64,000 nt of DNA. Origin: Oscillospiraceae bacterium. GTDB taxonomy: Bacteria; Bacillota; Clostridia; Oscillospirales; Oscillospiraceae. This document shows, one piece after another, positions 31,664-40,328 of the stretch. How positions within the stretch are numbered: position 1 is the first letter of the stretch; each line of letters starts with the position of its first letter. The DNA is taken from assembly GCA_017508045.1 (NCBI GenBank), contig JAFVZT010000031.1, forward strand, positions 100,157 to 164,156, read 5' to 3'. The notes beneath the pieces are model-generated. The model saw only the letters and a program-made list of their open reading frames with translations, was not told where the DNA came from and searched no databases. The position numbers and the translations under genes are program-made.

Positions 31664-33491
31664 CGCAAGCTACCTCCTGCAATAGTTTACTTACACCGCA
31701 ACCACTGCAGCTGTGGCGACAGTCCGGTGTAACAGTGCCTAAATAGGCGTGATTGCGTTCTGAAAGCAAAAATTGCTTTGTTACACCAACATCAATGGTA
31801 TCCCAAGGGAGCACTTCACCTTCGTCATAACCACGAACGGTATAGAAATCCGGATCAATACCGCAGAATGAAAATGCATCCAGCCACGCTTGATAGGAAA
31901 AATGCTCATCCCAGCCATCCAGTCTGGCGCCGCGTATTACGGCCTGCTCAATTACGCGTCCCAATCTCCGGTCGCCCCGGGCCATTACTGCCTCCAGCCG
32001 GCTTAAATCCGGCTCATGATAATTATACTCAACGGATTTTGAATAGAAATGACATTTTAATAACTTACAGCGCCGCAAATATTCCTCCGGCGGTATTTGT
32101 CTTTCCCACTGAAAGGGTGTATGCGGCTTAGGCACAAAATATGATGTGGATACATGGATACGTAACCCGCGTTTTTTGTTGGTCGCGCAGTTTTTCCACG
32201 TATTGATAACTTTGTGTACAAGCTCTGCAATACCAAGCACGTCTTCATCCGTCTCCGTAGGCAAACCAAGCATAAAGTAGAGCTTGACATTATTCCAACC
32301 GCCTTCAAATGCATTTGCGCAAGTATCAAGAATCTCGTCTTCTGTTAGATTTTTGTTTATTACATCCCGTAACCGCTGTGTGCCCGCCTCAGGAGCAAAA
32401 GTTAATCCACTCTTGCGTAAGGTTTGCAGCTTTTGCATAAGCTCCCGGGAAAAATTATCTGCGCGAAGGGACGGTACCGAAAGATTGATCCTATTTTCTG
32501 AGCAATAGGGAAGCAACCTGTCTGTTAATTCCTTAAGCTCCCGATAATCAGAGGTAGACAAGCTTGACAGTGTAATTTCATTATGACCGGAATCGGTCAG
32601 TGTTTCAACGGCTTGCCTATAAAGCACATCTGCACTCTTTTTTCGAACCGGACGGCAGGAAAATCCGGCTTGGCAGAAACGACAACCGCGTATGCAACCG
32701 CGAAAAACCTCCAGATTGGCTCTATCGTGTACGATTTCTGTAGACGGAACAATCATCTTTGTCGGGTAATATGCTGCGTCCAGATTTTCAACAATTCGCT
32801 TGGTTACAGTCTTCGGCGCACCTTGAAGCGGGATAATTTCTAATAGTGTGCCATCTTCACGATAACTATGCGTATACATAGAAGGAACATAAACGCCGGG
32901 AATTTTAGCAACCTCATTAAGAAAAGCTTCCTTTTCCCAATTCTCAGCCTTTGCACGGTCATACAGGTCGATAACCTCCGGGGTGATCTCCTCTCCCTCA
33001 CCGATGCAAAAAAAGTCAATAAAATCAGCAAGAGGCTCAGGATTAAATGCGCAGACTCCACCGGCAAACACAATATTCTTCAGTCCTGTGCGATCCTTTG
33101 AACGAAGCGGTATGCCGGCAAGGTTTAACATATTTAAGATGTTTGTATAGCACATCTCATATCCAATTGTGAAAGCAACCATATCAAAGTCTTTAACAGA
33201 ATCATGGCTTTCAAGTGTCCACAAAGGAAGCTGGTTTACCCGCATAGCCTCCTCCATATCGGACCAAGGGGCAAAGACGCGCTCACACCAAACGCCGTCC
33301 ATTTCATTCATAACACCATATAGAATTCGCATACCGACGTTTGACATACCAATCTCGTAGGTATCAGGGAAGCAAAAAGCAACCCGAACCCGAACTTGGG
33401 ACAGGTCTTTAATTATTTCGTTATATTCGCCGCCCACATACCGCGCAGGCTTTTGAACGGTGGGTAAAATTCTATTTATAAGCTCTGTCAT
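31656..33491 (-). CDS. TIGR03960 radical SAM protein with B12-binding-like domain
   Basis: 611-aa radical SAM enzyme. The N-terminal part (about 30-200) resembles a B12-binding fold (FCFPDTYEIGMSNVGMRILYG). The SAM-cluster motif CIRGCRFC is at about 265-272, with FAPEAGTQRLRDVINKNLTEDEI and YFMLGLPTETDEDV further on. Four extra Cys near the C-terminus (CRHSCSGCGV) may bind another cluster. The start is ATG at 33491 with AGAGG 9 bases before. Substrate unknown. Confidence 0.88.
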   Translation of the reverse strand: MTELINRILPTVQKPARYVGGEYNEIIKDLSQVRVRVAFCFPDTYEIGMSNVGMRILYGVMNEMDGVWCERVFAPWSDMEEAMRVNQLPLWTLESHDSVKDFDMVAFTIGYEMCYTNILNMLNLAGIPLRSKDRTGLKNIVFAGGVCAFNPEPLADFIDFFCIGEGEEITPEVIDLYDRAKAENWEKEAFLNEVAKIPGVYVPSMYTHSYREDGTLLEIIPLQGAPKTVTKRIVENLDAAYYPTKMIVPSTEIVHDRANLEVFRGCIRGCRFCQAGFSCRPVRKKSADVLYRQAVETLTDSGHNEITLSSLSTSDYRELKELTDRLLPYCSENRINLSVPSLRADNFSRELMQKLQTLRKSGLTFAPEAGTQRLRDVINKNLTEDEILDTCANAFEGGWNNVKLYFMLGLPTETDEDVLGIAELVHKVINTWKNCATNKKRGLRIHVSTSYFVPKPHTPFQWERQIPPEEYLRRCKLLKCHFYSKSVEYNYHEPDLSRLEAVMARGDRRLGRVIEQAVIRGARLDGWDEHFSYQAWLDAFSFCGIDPDFYTVRGYDEGEVLPWDTIDVGVTKQFLLSERNHAYLGTVTPDCRHSCSGCGVSKLLQEVACDA

Positions 33492-33530
33492 CAAATAGTA
33501 CCTCTTAAATAATGCAAACTGTAGTCTTGA

Positions 33531-34103
33531 TTATTGTACTATTTGTTTTGGCAGTTTGCAAGGACATTTTAAGCGCCCACTTTTCTGCAAAAGAAGAACC
33601 GGTAATATAAATGGATACAGTCCTAATTGAAAATTTATAGAACAGTAAAAAGATGCCGTCACAATTAATAAAATGACTACAATTTCAAATATGTCCGCAC
33701 GCTTTTTACCGTATAGCAATCTGCGCATTACCCTTCCACCATCCAGAGGAAATACCGGAATTAAATTGTAAATCGACTGCACCAGTGCGCAGATTGAAAC
33801 CCACGGAGCCCAACGGGATATAAATATCAAGCACAGTCCACCAACAGGTCCTGCTAATGCACAAATGCATTCACATACCGCCGACATCGGCTCTGTTTCC
33901 ATAATTGCTCCGCTTAAGCCAATTCGTATAGAATTAATACGGATTCCAAAAAGCTTCAATGCAACGAAATGACAAAGCTCATGAAAAGCTACAGCAATAA
34001 ACCAGCCAATTATCCAACTGACCGGAAAAACAAGCAAGCTAAATGCAATGAAAATGTAAAATGCAGGATCTATTTTACAGATATTATTTTGGGTATGCCG
34101 CAT
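33531..34103 (-). CDS. spoIVFB: Site-2 protease family protein (SpoIVFB-like)
   Basis: Intramembrane metalloprotease of 190 aa. The HExxH motif is in AVAFHELCHFVAL on a membrane helix and the third ligand motif in YNLIPVFPLDGGRVM. About five to six membrane helices. In Bacillus, SpoIVFB cleaves pro-sigma-K in the mother cell, which makes it relevant to mother-cell gene control here. Its length is somewhat shorter than in Bacillus (288 aa; no CBS domain). It overlaps the upstream small membrane-protein gene by 20 bases. Confidence 0.8.
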   Translation of the reverse strand: MRHTQNNICKIDPAFYIFIAFSLLVFPVSWIIGWFIAVAFHELCHFVALKLFGIRINSIRIGLSGAIMETEPMSAVCECICALAGPVGGLCLIFISRWAPWVSICALVQSIYNLIPVFPLDGGRVMRRLLYGKKRADIFEIVVILLIVTASFYCSINFQLGLYPFILPVLLLQKSGRLKCPCKLPKQIVQ

Positions 34104-34380
34104 TATCTATAATCTCCCTGCAAAAGGTAGTAATCGCCTCTTTCATTGGCTCACCGTCCTTCAAATCCGTTACAAAGCCTGAAATGGCGGATCTTGTCAC
34201 ATCCGGATTCCCCGGAAGAAAAAAGTCTTGAACTGCCTTTGATTTTGCAATCACTATGCCGCCGCACAGAACAAGAAAACAGATAAGCGGTGGTATGAGT
34301 TTTTTTGAGAATTGTATTTGGTTTTCAAATATTATGTGTTTTTTAATCAGCGCCTGTCCATACCGAATGCGATACGCCAT
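34084..34380 (-). CDS. Single-pass membrane protein next to the SpoIVFB-like gene
   Basis: 98-aa protein with a basic N-terminus, one membrane helix (about 27-45, LIPPLICFLVLCGGIVIA) and an external C-terminal domain. It takes the place of spoIVFA in the pair spoIVFA-spoIVFB but shows no M23 peptidase domain and is much shorter, so I do not name it. ATG 34380 is 8 bases from AAGGGG. A partner of the protease is inferred only from position and overlap. Confidence 0.65.
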   Translation of the reverse strand: MAYRIRYGQALIKKHIIFENQIQFSKKLIPPLICFLVLCGGIVIAKSKAVQDFFLPGNPDVTRSAISGFVTDLKDGEPMKEAITTFCREIIDNAAYPK

Positions 34381-34426
34381 ATTCATCACCCCTTAATTCA
34401 TTCTATGCAGGTGTATTCCAAAATGA

Positions 34427-34456
34427 AGCAGGAGATTGCCGGCGCAATCCCCTGCT
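34427..34456 (-). terminator. Terminator after the HD-domain gene
   Basis: Thirteen-base stem with one mismatch (AGCAGGGGATTGC / GCAATCTCCTGCT on the minus strand) and a 4-base loop, then TCATTTTGG. It follows the stop of the HD-domain gene. Confidence 0.55.
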
Positions 34457-34458
34457 TT

Positions 34459-35118
34459 TTACATCAGCTGTTGTCCATTAATTATTAATTTAAATTGCAG
34501 TCCCAATTTCTCTGCTGCTTTTCGACACAAAAGCATCCGGCCCATAAAAATTTCAAAGTAATCCATTACCGAACCATATTTTGTATCAACCGTTAATTTC
34601 AGCGTAACAAGTGTCTTTGATTCATTAATTTCAAGAATCGATTTAATAACAGAATAATTTACCCTGTCGTGAATATCAAAGGTTGTAATATCTGTATTTC
34701 GTACGCGGCTTCTTCGTACATCCGACTTATCGGCCAAAATCAGTGCAGCGGCAACAGCATTGACAGGAACACCCGTTCCCTCATCATGGTTTCCGATTGC
34801 TGTAACAATTGCTGCAATTTCAGCAGGCTCACAACCCATGTCATTCAGTATGCTCCAGGCCATAACCGCGCCGGATTGGGAATGGTCTTTTCGATTGACC
34901 AAGTTACCAATGTCGTGGAGATATCCTGCAATTTTTGCAAGTTCAACCGTGCGGCTGTTAAAGCCCATCGTAGTCAGGATATATCCGGCAGTTTCTGCCA
35001 CATGCACAACATGCGCAAAGCAATGTTCGGTAAATCCAAGAGCTGCAAGAGACTCGTCAGCTTGAATAATATACGTTCTGATTGCTTCACTTTTTTTAAC
35101 CTTTTCATATGTCAGCAT
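34459..35118 (-). CDS. HD-domain phosphohydrolase
   Basis: 219-aa protein with an HD phosphohydrolase core: HVVHVAETAGYI, the metal motif GYLHDIGNLVNRKDHSQSG (about 66-84) and GNHDEG. Substrate unknown; a nucleotide or cyclic-nucleotide phosphodiesterase activity is typical of the fold. Single-gene unit between the spoIVFB pair and the divergent YwaF-like gene. Confidence 0.82.
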   Translation of the reverse strand: MLTYEKVKKSEAIRTYIIQADESLAALGFTEHCFAHVVHVAETAGYILTTMGFNSRTVELAKIAGYLHDIGNLVNRKDHSQSGAVMAWSILNDMGCEPAEIAAIVTAIGNHDEGTGVPVNAVAAALILADKSDVRRSRVRNTDITTFDIHDRVNYSVIKSILEINESKTLVTLKLTVDTKYGSVMDYFEIFMGRMLLCRKAAEKLGLQFKLIINGQQLM

Positions 35119-35212
35119 TTCATCACCTATTGATTATAATAGCACAAATTCTTTTTAATGAAAAGTATGTTTACAATTTTTTTAGAATTTTTAATATGTG
35201 GAAATATTTCAT

Positions 35213-35241
35213 TTGATATTTTTCAGGTAATGCTGTAGAAT
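35213..35241 (+). promoter_or_regulatory. Promoter of the YwaF-like gene
   Basis: TTGATA (35213-35218) and TAGAAT (35236-35241) with a 17-base spacer, about 35 bases before the ATG. Confidence 0.5.
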
Positions 35242-35277
35242 AAAATAAAATTCTGTATATATAAAGAGGAACAGGAT

Positions 35278-36069
35278 ATGAACAGCTTTTTAGTTTGGTT
35301 AGATAACCTGATCAGCGCAACTTCTTGGGAAATGGAGGTGCCAAAGGCATACGGCACGTTTCATATTCTCTTTACAGTGATCGGCTTTGCCGTCTGCGTA
35401 CTGCTGGCATGGCGTCTTAGAAAGGTCGGCGATGCTGGAAATAAGATAGTATTATTATCTGTTGGGCTGTTTCTCCTTATCAGCGAGGTATATAAGCAGC
35501 TGTTTTACAGTTTCTACTTAAGCGATAATACCTATGTGTGGTGGATATTCCCCTTTCAACTGTGCAGCGTACCAATGTATATGTGTCTAATTGCACCACT
35601 GCTTAAGCCCGGAAAGCTGCAGAGATATATGTATAATTTTATGATGATATACAATCTGCTTGGCGGCGCAATCTCATTTACAGAGCCTTCCGGATTGTTG
35701 CATCCCTATTGGACACTGACTCTGCATGCGCTGATATGGCATATGCTGATTGTTTTTGTGGGTCTTTACTTGGCATTCTCCGGCAGAGGCGGAAAAACCA
35801 TGGCGGATTATCGCTGTGCAACCGTAACATACCTGTGTTTGTGTGTTCTTGCTTTTGCAATAAATTTGTTGTTGCGGGATATCTCCAACGGAAGTGTCAA
35901 TATGTTCTATGTCGGGCCAAGCAATTCCCCAATCATTGTCTTTAAGCAGATTTCCGAACACTTCGGTTGGTATTTTAGCACAGCGCTTTATATCCCTGCT
36001 ATGTGTTTAGGTGCATATGTGTGTTTTTTACCGATTTATCTTACAGAAAAAAAGAAGGTGCCGTGTTAA
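35278..36069 (+). CDS. YwaF/TIGR02206 family membrane protein (copy 1)
   Basis: Integral membrane protein of 263 aa with about seven helices. Features of the YwaF/TMEM164-like family are the helix start GTFHILFTVIGF, the FPFQLCSVPMY core and LHALIWHMLIVFVGLY. Function unknown. A second member lies at 42596-43348. Single-gene unit with its own promoter and terminator; the stop codon is in the terminator loop. Confidence 0.8.
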   Translation: MNSFLVWLDNLISATSWEMEVPKAYGTFHILFTVIGFAVCVLLAWRLRKVGDAGNKIVLLSVGLFLLISEVYKQLFYSFYLSDNTYVWWIFPFQLCSVPMYMCLIAPLLKPGKLQRYMYNFMMIYNLLGGAISFTEPSGLLHPYWTLTLHALIWHMLIVFVGLYLAFSGRGGKTMADYRCATVTYLCLCVLAFAINLLLRDISNGSVNMFYVGPSNSPIIVFKQISEHFGWYFSTALYIPAMCLGAYVCFLPIYLTEKKKVPC

Positions 36070-36082
36070 CGGCACCTTCTTT
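36051..36082. terminator. Bidirectional terminator between the YwaF-like gene and asnB
   Basis: Thirteen-base stem AAAGAAGGTGCCG / CGGCACCTTCTTT with a TGTTAA loop, T-run on the plus strand and A/T-rich flank on the minus strand. It starts directly after the asnB stop. Confidence 0.8.
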
Positions 36083-37903
36083 TTACAGAATATCAATATT
36101 ATAATGCTCAAGCCAAAAGTTAATTTGAAGCATATATGCGATTGTTTGTGGCACTTTCATAAGCTGACCGTACCAAGGCCATGTAAACTCTGCATTTAAA
36201 AGATTAATGAGTGCCTGCCTGTTAACCAATTGTAATATTGGGGAATCAGCCTTACTAAGTACATCCCTTAGTTTTGCGCTGACCAATTCAAAATACCTTG
36301 GATCATAGGTTTTGGGATACGGACTTTTCTTTCTGTATAAAACTTCCTGAGGCAGAAAATCGGACATTGCATACCTCAATAGCCCCTTTTCCCTCCCCTG
36401 ATAATCTTTAAATTCCCAGGGAACTCCGTACATATACTCAGCAATTCTATAGTCACAAAATGGTACCCGCACCTCTAAACCGCTATACATACTCATTCTG
36501 TCTTTGCGATCGAGCAATGTCTGCATAAACCACCGTTGATTTAAATTTACCATTTCTTTCATACGACGTTCCAATGCAGATGTACCTGGCAAAATGTCAC
36601 AGGATGCAATTGTCTGTGCATATTTATCTGCAACATACTCCTCTGGTTTTATTTTAATAAGCAGCTCCGGTGAGAGAAATGCAATTCGTTCCTTGGTATT
36701 CTGGGCCCAAGGAAAGCCATCTAACGACCGGACCTCTGGGTCACGATACCAGGGATACCCACCAAAAATTTCGTCAGCACACTCACCGGAAAGAGCAACC
36801 TTAACATGCCCTCGTATCTGCCTGCAAAATAACAACAAGGAAAAATCCACATCTGCCATTCCCGGCAAATCTCTTGCAATTGTCGAATCCTCTAAGGCAT
36901 CAACCAAATCCTCCGGTTTTAAAACCGTCCAGTGATGGTTGGATTGAAGATACTGCTGCATAATTTGTATATATTCTCCGTCGGAATTTGGTTGAAATTT
37001 TCCCGGAACAAAGTAGCGGTCGTTATTTTCATAATCCACGGAAAATGTTAACAAGGTCTCCCCTGCCTCAGCACGTTCTTTTGCGCAAACGGATGATATT
37101 AAGCTTGAATCTAAACCGCCGGATAAAAACGTTCCCAACGGAACATCAGATACCATCTGTCTGCGGATTGCATCCGACACCAAATATTTTACATATTGCG
37201 CTGTTTCCTCAAAGGTTTCGGTATGCTCTCTATCCCGAAGCTTCCAGTATCGTTTCCAGTTCCACTTCCCTGCTGCAAAATATCCGTAGCAGCCGGGTTC
37301 CAGTTCTTGTATTCCAGTAAAAATACCGTTACCCGGCGTTCTTCCGGGTCCAATTAATAGTATTTCCATGGCTCCCTGTGCATCAAGCCTTGGTTTAACA
37401 TCAGGGTGTGCCAAAATAGTTTTTATTTCTGATGCAAACACCAATGTGCCGGCCTCTTTCCGATAAAACAGCGGCTTAACACCCATTCTGTCTCTTGCCA
37501 GAAACAGCTTCCTGCGTTTATGCTCCCAAACGCCAAAAGCAAATATGCCGTTAAATTTCTCTACACAGTTCTCAAACCATTGCGCATATGCGTGCAGGAT
37601 GACCTCCGTGTCGGAGTGGCCGAAGAATTTATGTCCCAATTTAATCAGTAAATCCCGAATTTCTTGTGTATTGTATAGCTCACCATTATACACAATTGTA
37701 TATGTATCCCCCTGCCAAGACAGTGACATTGGCTGAGAGCCGCCCACGGGATCAATTATGGACAATCTGCTGTGAAGAAGGCAGCACTCGTTTCCGGACC
37801 ATATTCCCTGTGCGTCCGGTCCTCTCCGCTTCATTGTTTCAAGCATTGTCTGCGTTATATGCGCACTATATGACAGACCTACAGTTCCTGCAATCCCACA
37901 CAT
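36083..37903 (-). CDS. asnB: Asparagine synthetase B (glutamine-hydrolysing)
   Basis: 606-aa amidotransferase converting aspartate to asparagine with glutamine and ATP. Cys2 nucleophile in MCGIAGTVG, glutaminase domain (1-about 200, YNGELYN and SDTEV), and synthetase domain with the PP-loop FLSGGLDSSLISS and GECADEIFGGYPWY. Length and domain order are those of type B enzymes. Single-gene unit. Confidence 0.94.
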   Translation of the reverse strand: MCGIAGTVGLSYSAHITQTMLETMKRRGPDAQGIWSGNECCLLHSRLSIIDPVGGSQPMSLSWQGDTYTIVYNGELYNTQEIRDLLIKLGHKFFGHSDTEVILHAYAQWFENCVEKFNGIFAFGVWEHKRRKLFLARDRMGVKPLFYRKEAGTLVFASEIKTILAHPDVKPRLDAQGAMEILLIGPGRTPGNGIFTGIQELEPGCYGYFAAGKWNWKRYWKLRDREHTETFEETAQYVKYLVSDAIRRQMVSDVPLGTFLSGGLDSSLISSVCAKERAEAGETLLTFSVDYENNDRYFVPGKFQPNSDGEYIQIMQQYLQSNHHWTVLKPEDLVDALEDSTIARDLPGMADVDFSLLLFCRQIRGHVKVALSGECADEIFGGYPWYRDPEVRSLDGFPWAQNTKERIAFLSPELLIKIKPEEYVADKYAQTIASCDILPGTSALERRMKEMVNLNQRWFMQTLLDRKDRMSMYSGLEVRVPFCDYRIAEYMYGVPWEFKDYQGREKGLLRYAMSDFLPQEVLYRKKSPYPKTYDPRYFELVSAKLRDVLSKADSPILQLVNRQALINLLNAEFTWPWYGQLMKVPQTIAYMLQINFWLEHYNIDIL

Positions 37904-37970
37904 AGCAATTTCCCCTTTCTGTTACAACATTTTATGCCTGCAGTCAAAAACTGTGCCAATAAATAATTAC

Positions 37971-37999
37971 GCACCAATTGCCTGCACATACATATACTA
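37971..37999 (+). promoter_or_regulatory. Possible sigma-K-type promoter before the PG-binding cluster
   Basis: CATATACTA at 37991-37999 fits the sigma-K -10 pattern CATAnnnTA, with GCACC at 37971-37975 (15-base spacer) as a -35-like element. It lies just before the likely CTG start at 38028. The match is by eye and the -35 is short. Confidence 0.3.
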
Positions 38000-38027
38000 T
38001 TCTGAGTTTAAATTGGGAGGGATTATT

Positions 38028-38411
38028 CTGAGTGCAACAGGTTATATACAAGTACGCGCATACACCAGCTATGCCGTTATTCCATTAAAGGACGTTGCCG
38101 TGACCGTCACAGACACCGACGGTGCTGCGATTGCTATGCGATTAACTAACCGCAGCGGTATTTTAGATGAACCGATTGCTATCACTGTTCCGGATTTGTC
38201 TGCAAGTCAAAGCCCAAATACCGGTATCATTCCGTACAGTACGGTTGACCTTTATGCAAGAATAGAAAATTTTGAAGAAATCCATATCGAACGCCTGCAA
38301 ATATTTGCTGATGTAATTACAAATCAAAACCTGGAATTCGTACCGCTTTCGGAATTGCCGGAAAGCTGGAACCAGGCAGAAGTTTTTTATACGCCTGCAC
38401 AAAATCTCTAA
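38028..38411 (+). CDS. Small beta-rich protein heading the PG-binding cluster (CTG start)
   Basis: 127-aa protein of unknown function with strand-rich sequence resembling a surface or carboxypeptidase-regulatory-like beta fold: SATGYIQVRAYTSYAVIPLKDVAVTVTDTDG, then NRSGILDEPI. I choose CTG 38028 as start because GGAGG at 38016-38020 is 7 bases before it and the domain begins there; the nearest standard in-frame starts are TTG 38013 (before the ribosome site) and GTG 37953. It lies 12 bases upstream of the SpoIID-like gene, which suggests a joint role. Confidence 0.6.
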   Translation: MSATGYIQVRAYTSYAVIPLKDVAVTVTDTDGAAIAMRLTNRSGILDEPIAITVPDLSASQSPNTGIIPYSTVDLYARIENFEEIHIERLQIFADVITNQNLEFVPLSELPESWNQAEVFYTPAQNL

Positions 38412-38423
38412 AGGAGGAATGCT

Positions 38424-39677
38424 ATGCCGCCTGTAACACCGTATGTTCCGCAAAGGATTACTGTACACCTTGGACCGCCCCAGTCAAATGCCGCAAATGT
38501 GACGATACCTTTTTCTGATTATGTAAAAAACGTTGCATCCAGCGAAATCTATCCGACTTGGGACGAAAGCGCCCTGCGGGCAAATATTCTTGCCATCGTT
38601 TCCTTTGCGCTTAACCGTGTATATACAGAGTTTTACAGAAGCAGGGGCTACGATTTTGAAATCACCAGCTCCACAGCATATGACCAAGCATATGTTAACG
38701 GAAGAAGCTTCTTTGAAAACGTCTCGCAGCTGGTAGACGAGCTTTTTAACGATTACTTGCGCAGACCCGGCTTTGTAGAACCACTTGCTGCTAAATTCTG
38801 CAACGGAACAACCGTAACCTGCGAGGGTTTGAGCCAGTGGGGCAGCCAAAATTTGGCACAGCAGGGATATAACACAGACCAAATTTTACGAAGCTATTAC
38901 GGAAATGTTGAAACCGTTTTGAATGCGCCAATTCGCGGTATTACTTCCTCCTATCCCGGTACGCCGTTGCGCCGCGGAAGCACGGGTCCCAATGTGGTTG
39001 TAATTCAGGTTGCTCTTAACAGAATTTCCCAAAACTATCCGGCTATCCCCAAAATACCGGCTGTGGATGGTGTGTTTGGCAGTCGGACAGAAGCAGCTGT
39101 TATTGCCTTCCAGCAGATATTCGGATTAACTGCAGACGGAATTGTCGGACCTGGTACTTGGTATGAAATTGTCAGAATTTACTCAGGTGTAAACTCCCTG
39201 TCAGAGCTACGAAGTCAGGGACAACAATTTTACGCAATTAACTGGTCGCCACCCGGTGGTTTGGAGGTTGGTGACACCGGTGAAAAGGTAAGATTGCTTC
39301 AATATATGCTTTCGGTATTATCGGCACATATTTCCAGCATACCGCCGGTAAACATCGACGGTGTATACGGTCCTGCAACCCGTTCTGCGGTACTGGCCGC
39401 ACAAAGAAGATTTGGACTTCCGGAAACCGGAACAGTCGGACAACAAACCTGGGATGAAATTTATGACCAATATTCCGGAATTGAAAATACAAATCTGCGC
39501 AGCTTGGAAAATTTCCCCAATTTAGGCAACGGCAATCGTACATCCAATAACGGAAGAAGTAATAACGGAAGCGGTTTACGGACAAATTATGCAAGAACAA
39601 GCACTATGAGCCAATTCCCCGGCAGAAACCTAAGCATAGGAACGCAAGATACTGTTAGACAGGAGGTAGTAAGATGA
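38424..39677 (+). CDS. SpoIID-like domain protein with two peptidoglycan-binding domains
   Basis: 417 aa. Residues about 25-165 resemble the SpoIID/LytB fold (TIPFSDYVKNVASSEIYPTWDESALRANILAIVSFALN, then YDQAYV). Two PG_binding_1 domains follow: about 176-250 (LRRGSTGPNVVVIQVALNRI, DGVFGSRTEAAVIAFQ) and about 270-350 (LEVGDTGEKVRLLQYML, DGVYGPATRSAVLAAQ). A Ser/Asn/Gly-rich tail ends the protein. No signal peptide is seen, which fits a mother-cell protein that coats the forespore, but this is inference. GGAGG is 6 bases before the ATG. Confidence 0.75.
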   Translation: MPPVTPYVPQRITVHLGPPQSNAANVTIPFSDYVKNVASSEIYPTWDESALRANILAIVSFALNRVYTEFYRSRGYDFEITSSTAYDQAYVNGRSFFENVSQLVDELFNDYLRRPGFVEPLAAKFCNGTTVTCEGLSQWGSQNLAQQGYNTDQILRSYYGNVETVLNAPIRGITSSYPGTPLRRGSTGPNVVVIQVALNRISQNYPAIPKIPAVDGVFGSRTEAAVIAFQQIFGLTADGIVGPGTWYEIVRIYSGVNSLSELRSQGQQFYAINWSPPGGLEVGDTGEKVRLLQYMLSVLSAHISSIPPVNIDGVYGPATRSAVLAAQRRFGLPETGTVGQQTWDEIYDQYSGIENTNLRSLENFPNLGNGNRTSNNGRSNNGSGLRTNYARTSTMSQFPGRNLSIGTQDTVRQEVVR

Positions 39678-40228
39678 GACCCGCAGAATCCTTTATTGAG
39701 CAGCCTGTTAGAAGTTTGCAAACAATGCTTCGCGTATTGGCTGAGGATGACAACAGACTGCCGACTGTTGTTCCGGACGGAATATATGGACCAAGCACAA
39801 TGAATGCTGTATCCGCTTTTCAGAGGCAAAACGGTATCGCTGTTACAGGTATTGTTGATCAGGAAACGTGGGAGCAAATTGTACTGCGGCATGAGCCGGC
39901 ACTCATACGCGTCGGAAAAGCTGAGCCTATTGAAATATTATTAGATCCGGGTCAAATCTTTCGCCGCGGTGATGCCAGTCCCTACGTTTATCTTTTGCAA
40001 AGTATGCTTACCCAGCTCTCAAAGGACCATCCTGTTATAAATCCCCCCGGACACAGCGGAATTATGGATGATGATACCGTGCAATCACTTTCTGCATTCC
40101 AGCAACTGTCAGCACTTCCGGTAACGGGTGATTTTGATAAAATCACATGGAAGCATCTGTCACGTCAGTTTACACTCAATGCCCACCACCATGCCGCACA
40201 TCTCAGAAATGTTTCCGAAATGCCGTAA
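39674..40228 (+). CDS. Protein with two peptidoglycan-binding domains
   Basis: 184-aa protein made of two PG_binding_1 repeats: about 8-75 (PVRSLQTMLRVLAED, DGIYGPSTMNAVSAFQ, TGIVDQETWEQIV) and about 95-172 (FRRGDASPYVYLLQSML, IMDDDTVQSLSAFQQL, TGDFDKITWKHLS). No signal peptide or catalytic domain. Its ATG overlaps the stop of the preceding gene (ATGA), so the two are coupled. Confidence 0.78.
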   Translation: MRPAESFIEQPVRSLQTMLRVLAEDDNRLPTVVPDGIYGPSTMNAVSAFQRQNGIAVTGIVDQETWEQIVLRHEPALIRVGKAEPIEILLDPGQIFRRGDASPYVYLLQSMLTQLSKDHPVINPPGHSGIMDDDTVQSLSAFQQLSALPVTGDFDKITWKHLSRQFTLNAHHHAAHLRNVSEMP

Positions 40229-40261
40229 TAAGCAAAATTTGAAAATCTTTTCAAGAATCAC

Positions 40262-40290
40262 TTGATTCACATAAAAATTGGGATTATAAT
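40262..40290 (+). promoter_or_regulatory. Promoter of the phosphatidyltransferase gene
   Basis: TTGATT (40262-40267) and TATAAT (40285-40290), 17-base spacer, about 38 bases before the ATG at 40329. Confidence 0.65.
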
Positions 40291-40328
40291 ACATTTAATA
40301 AAATGGCTGGTTACTTTCGGAGGATAGC

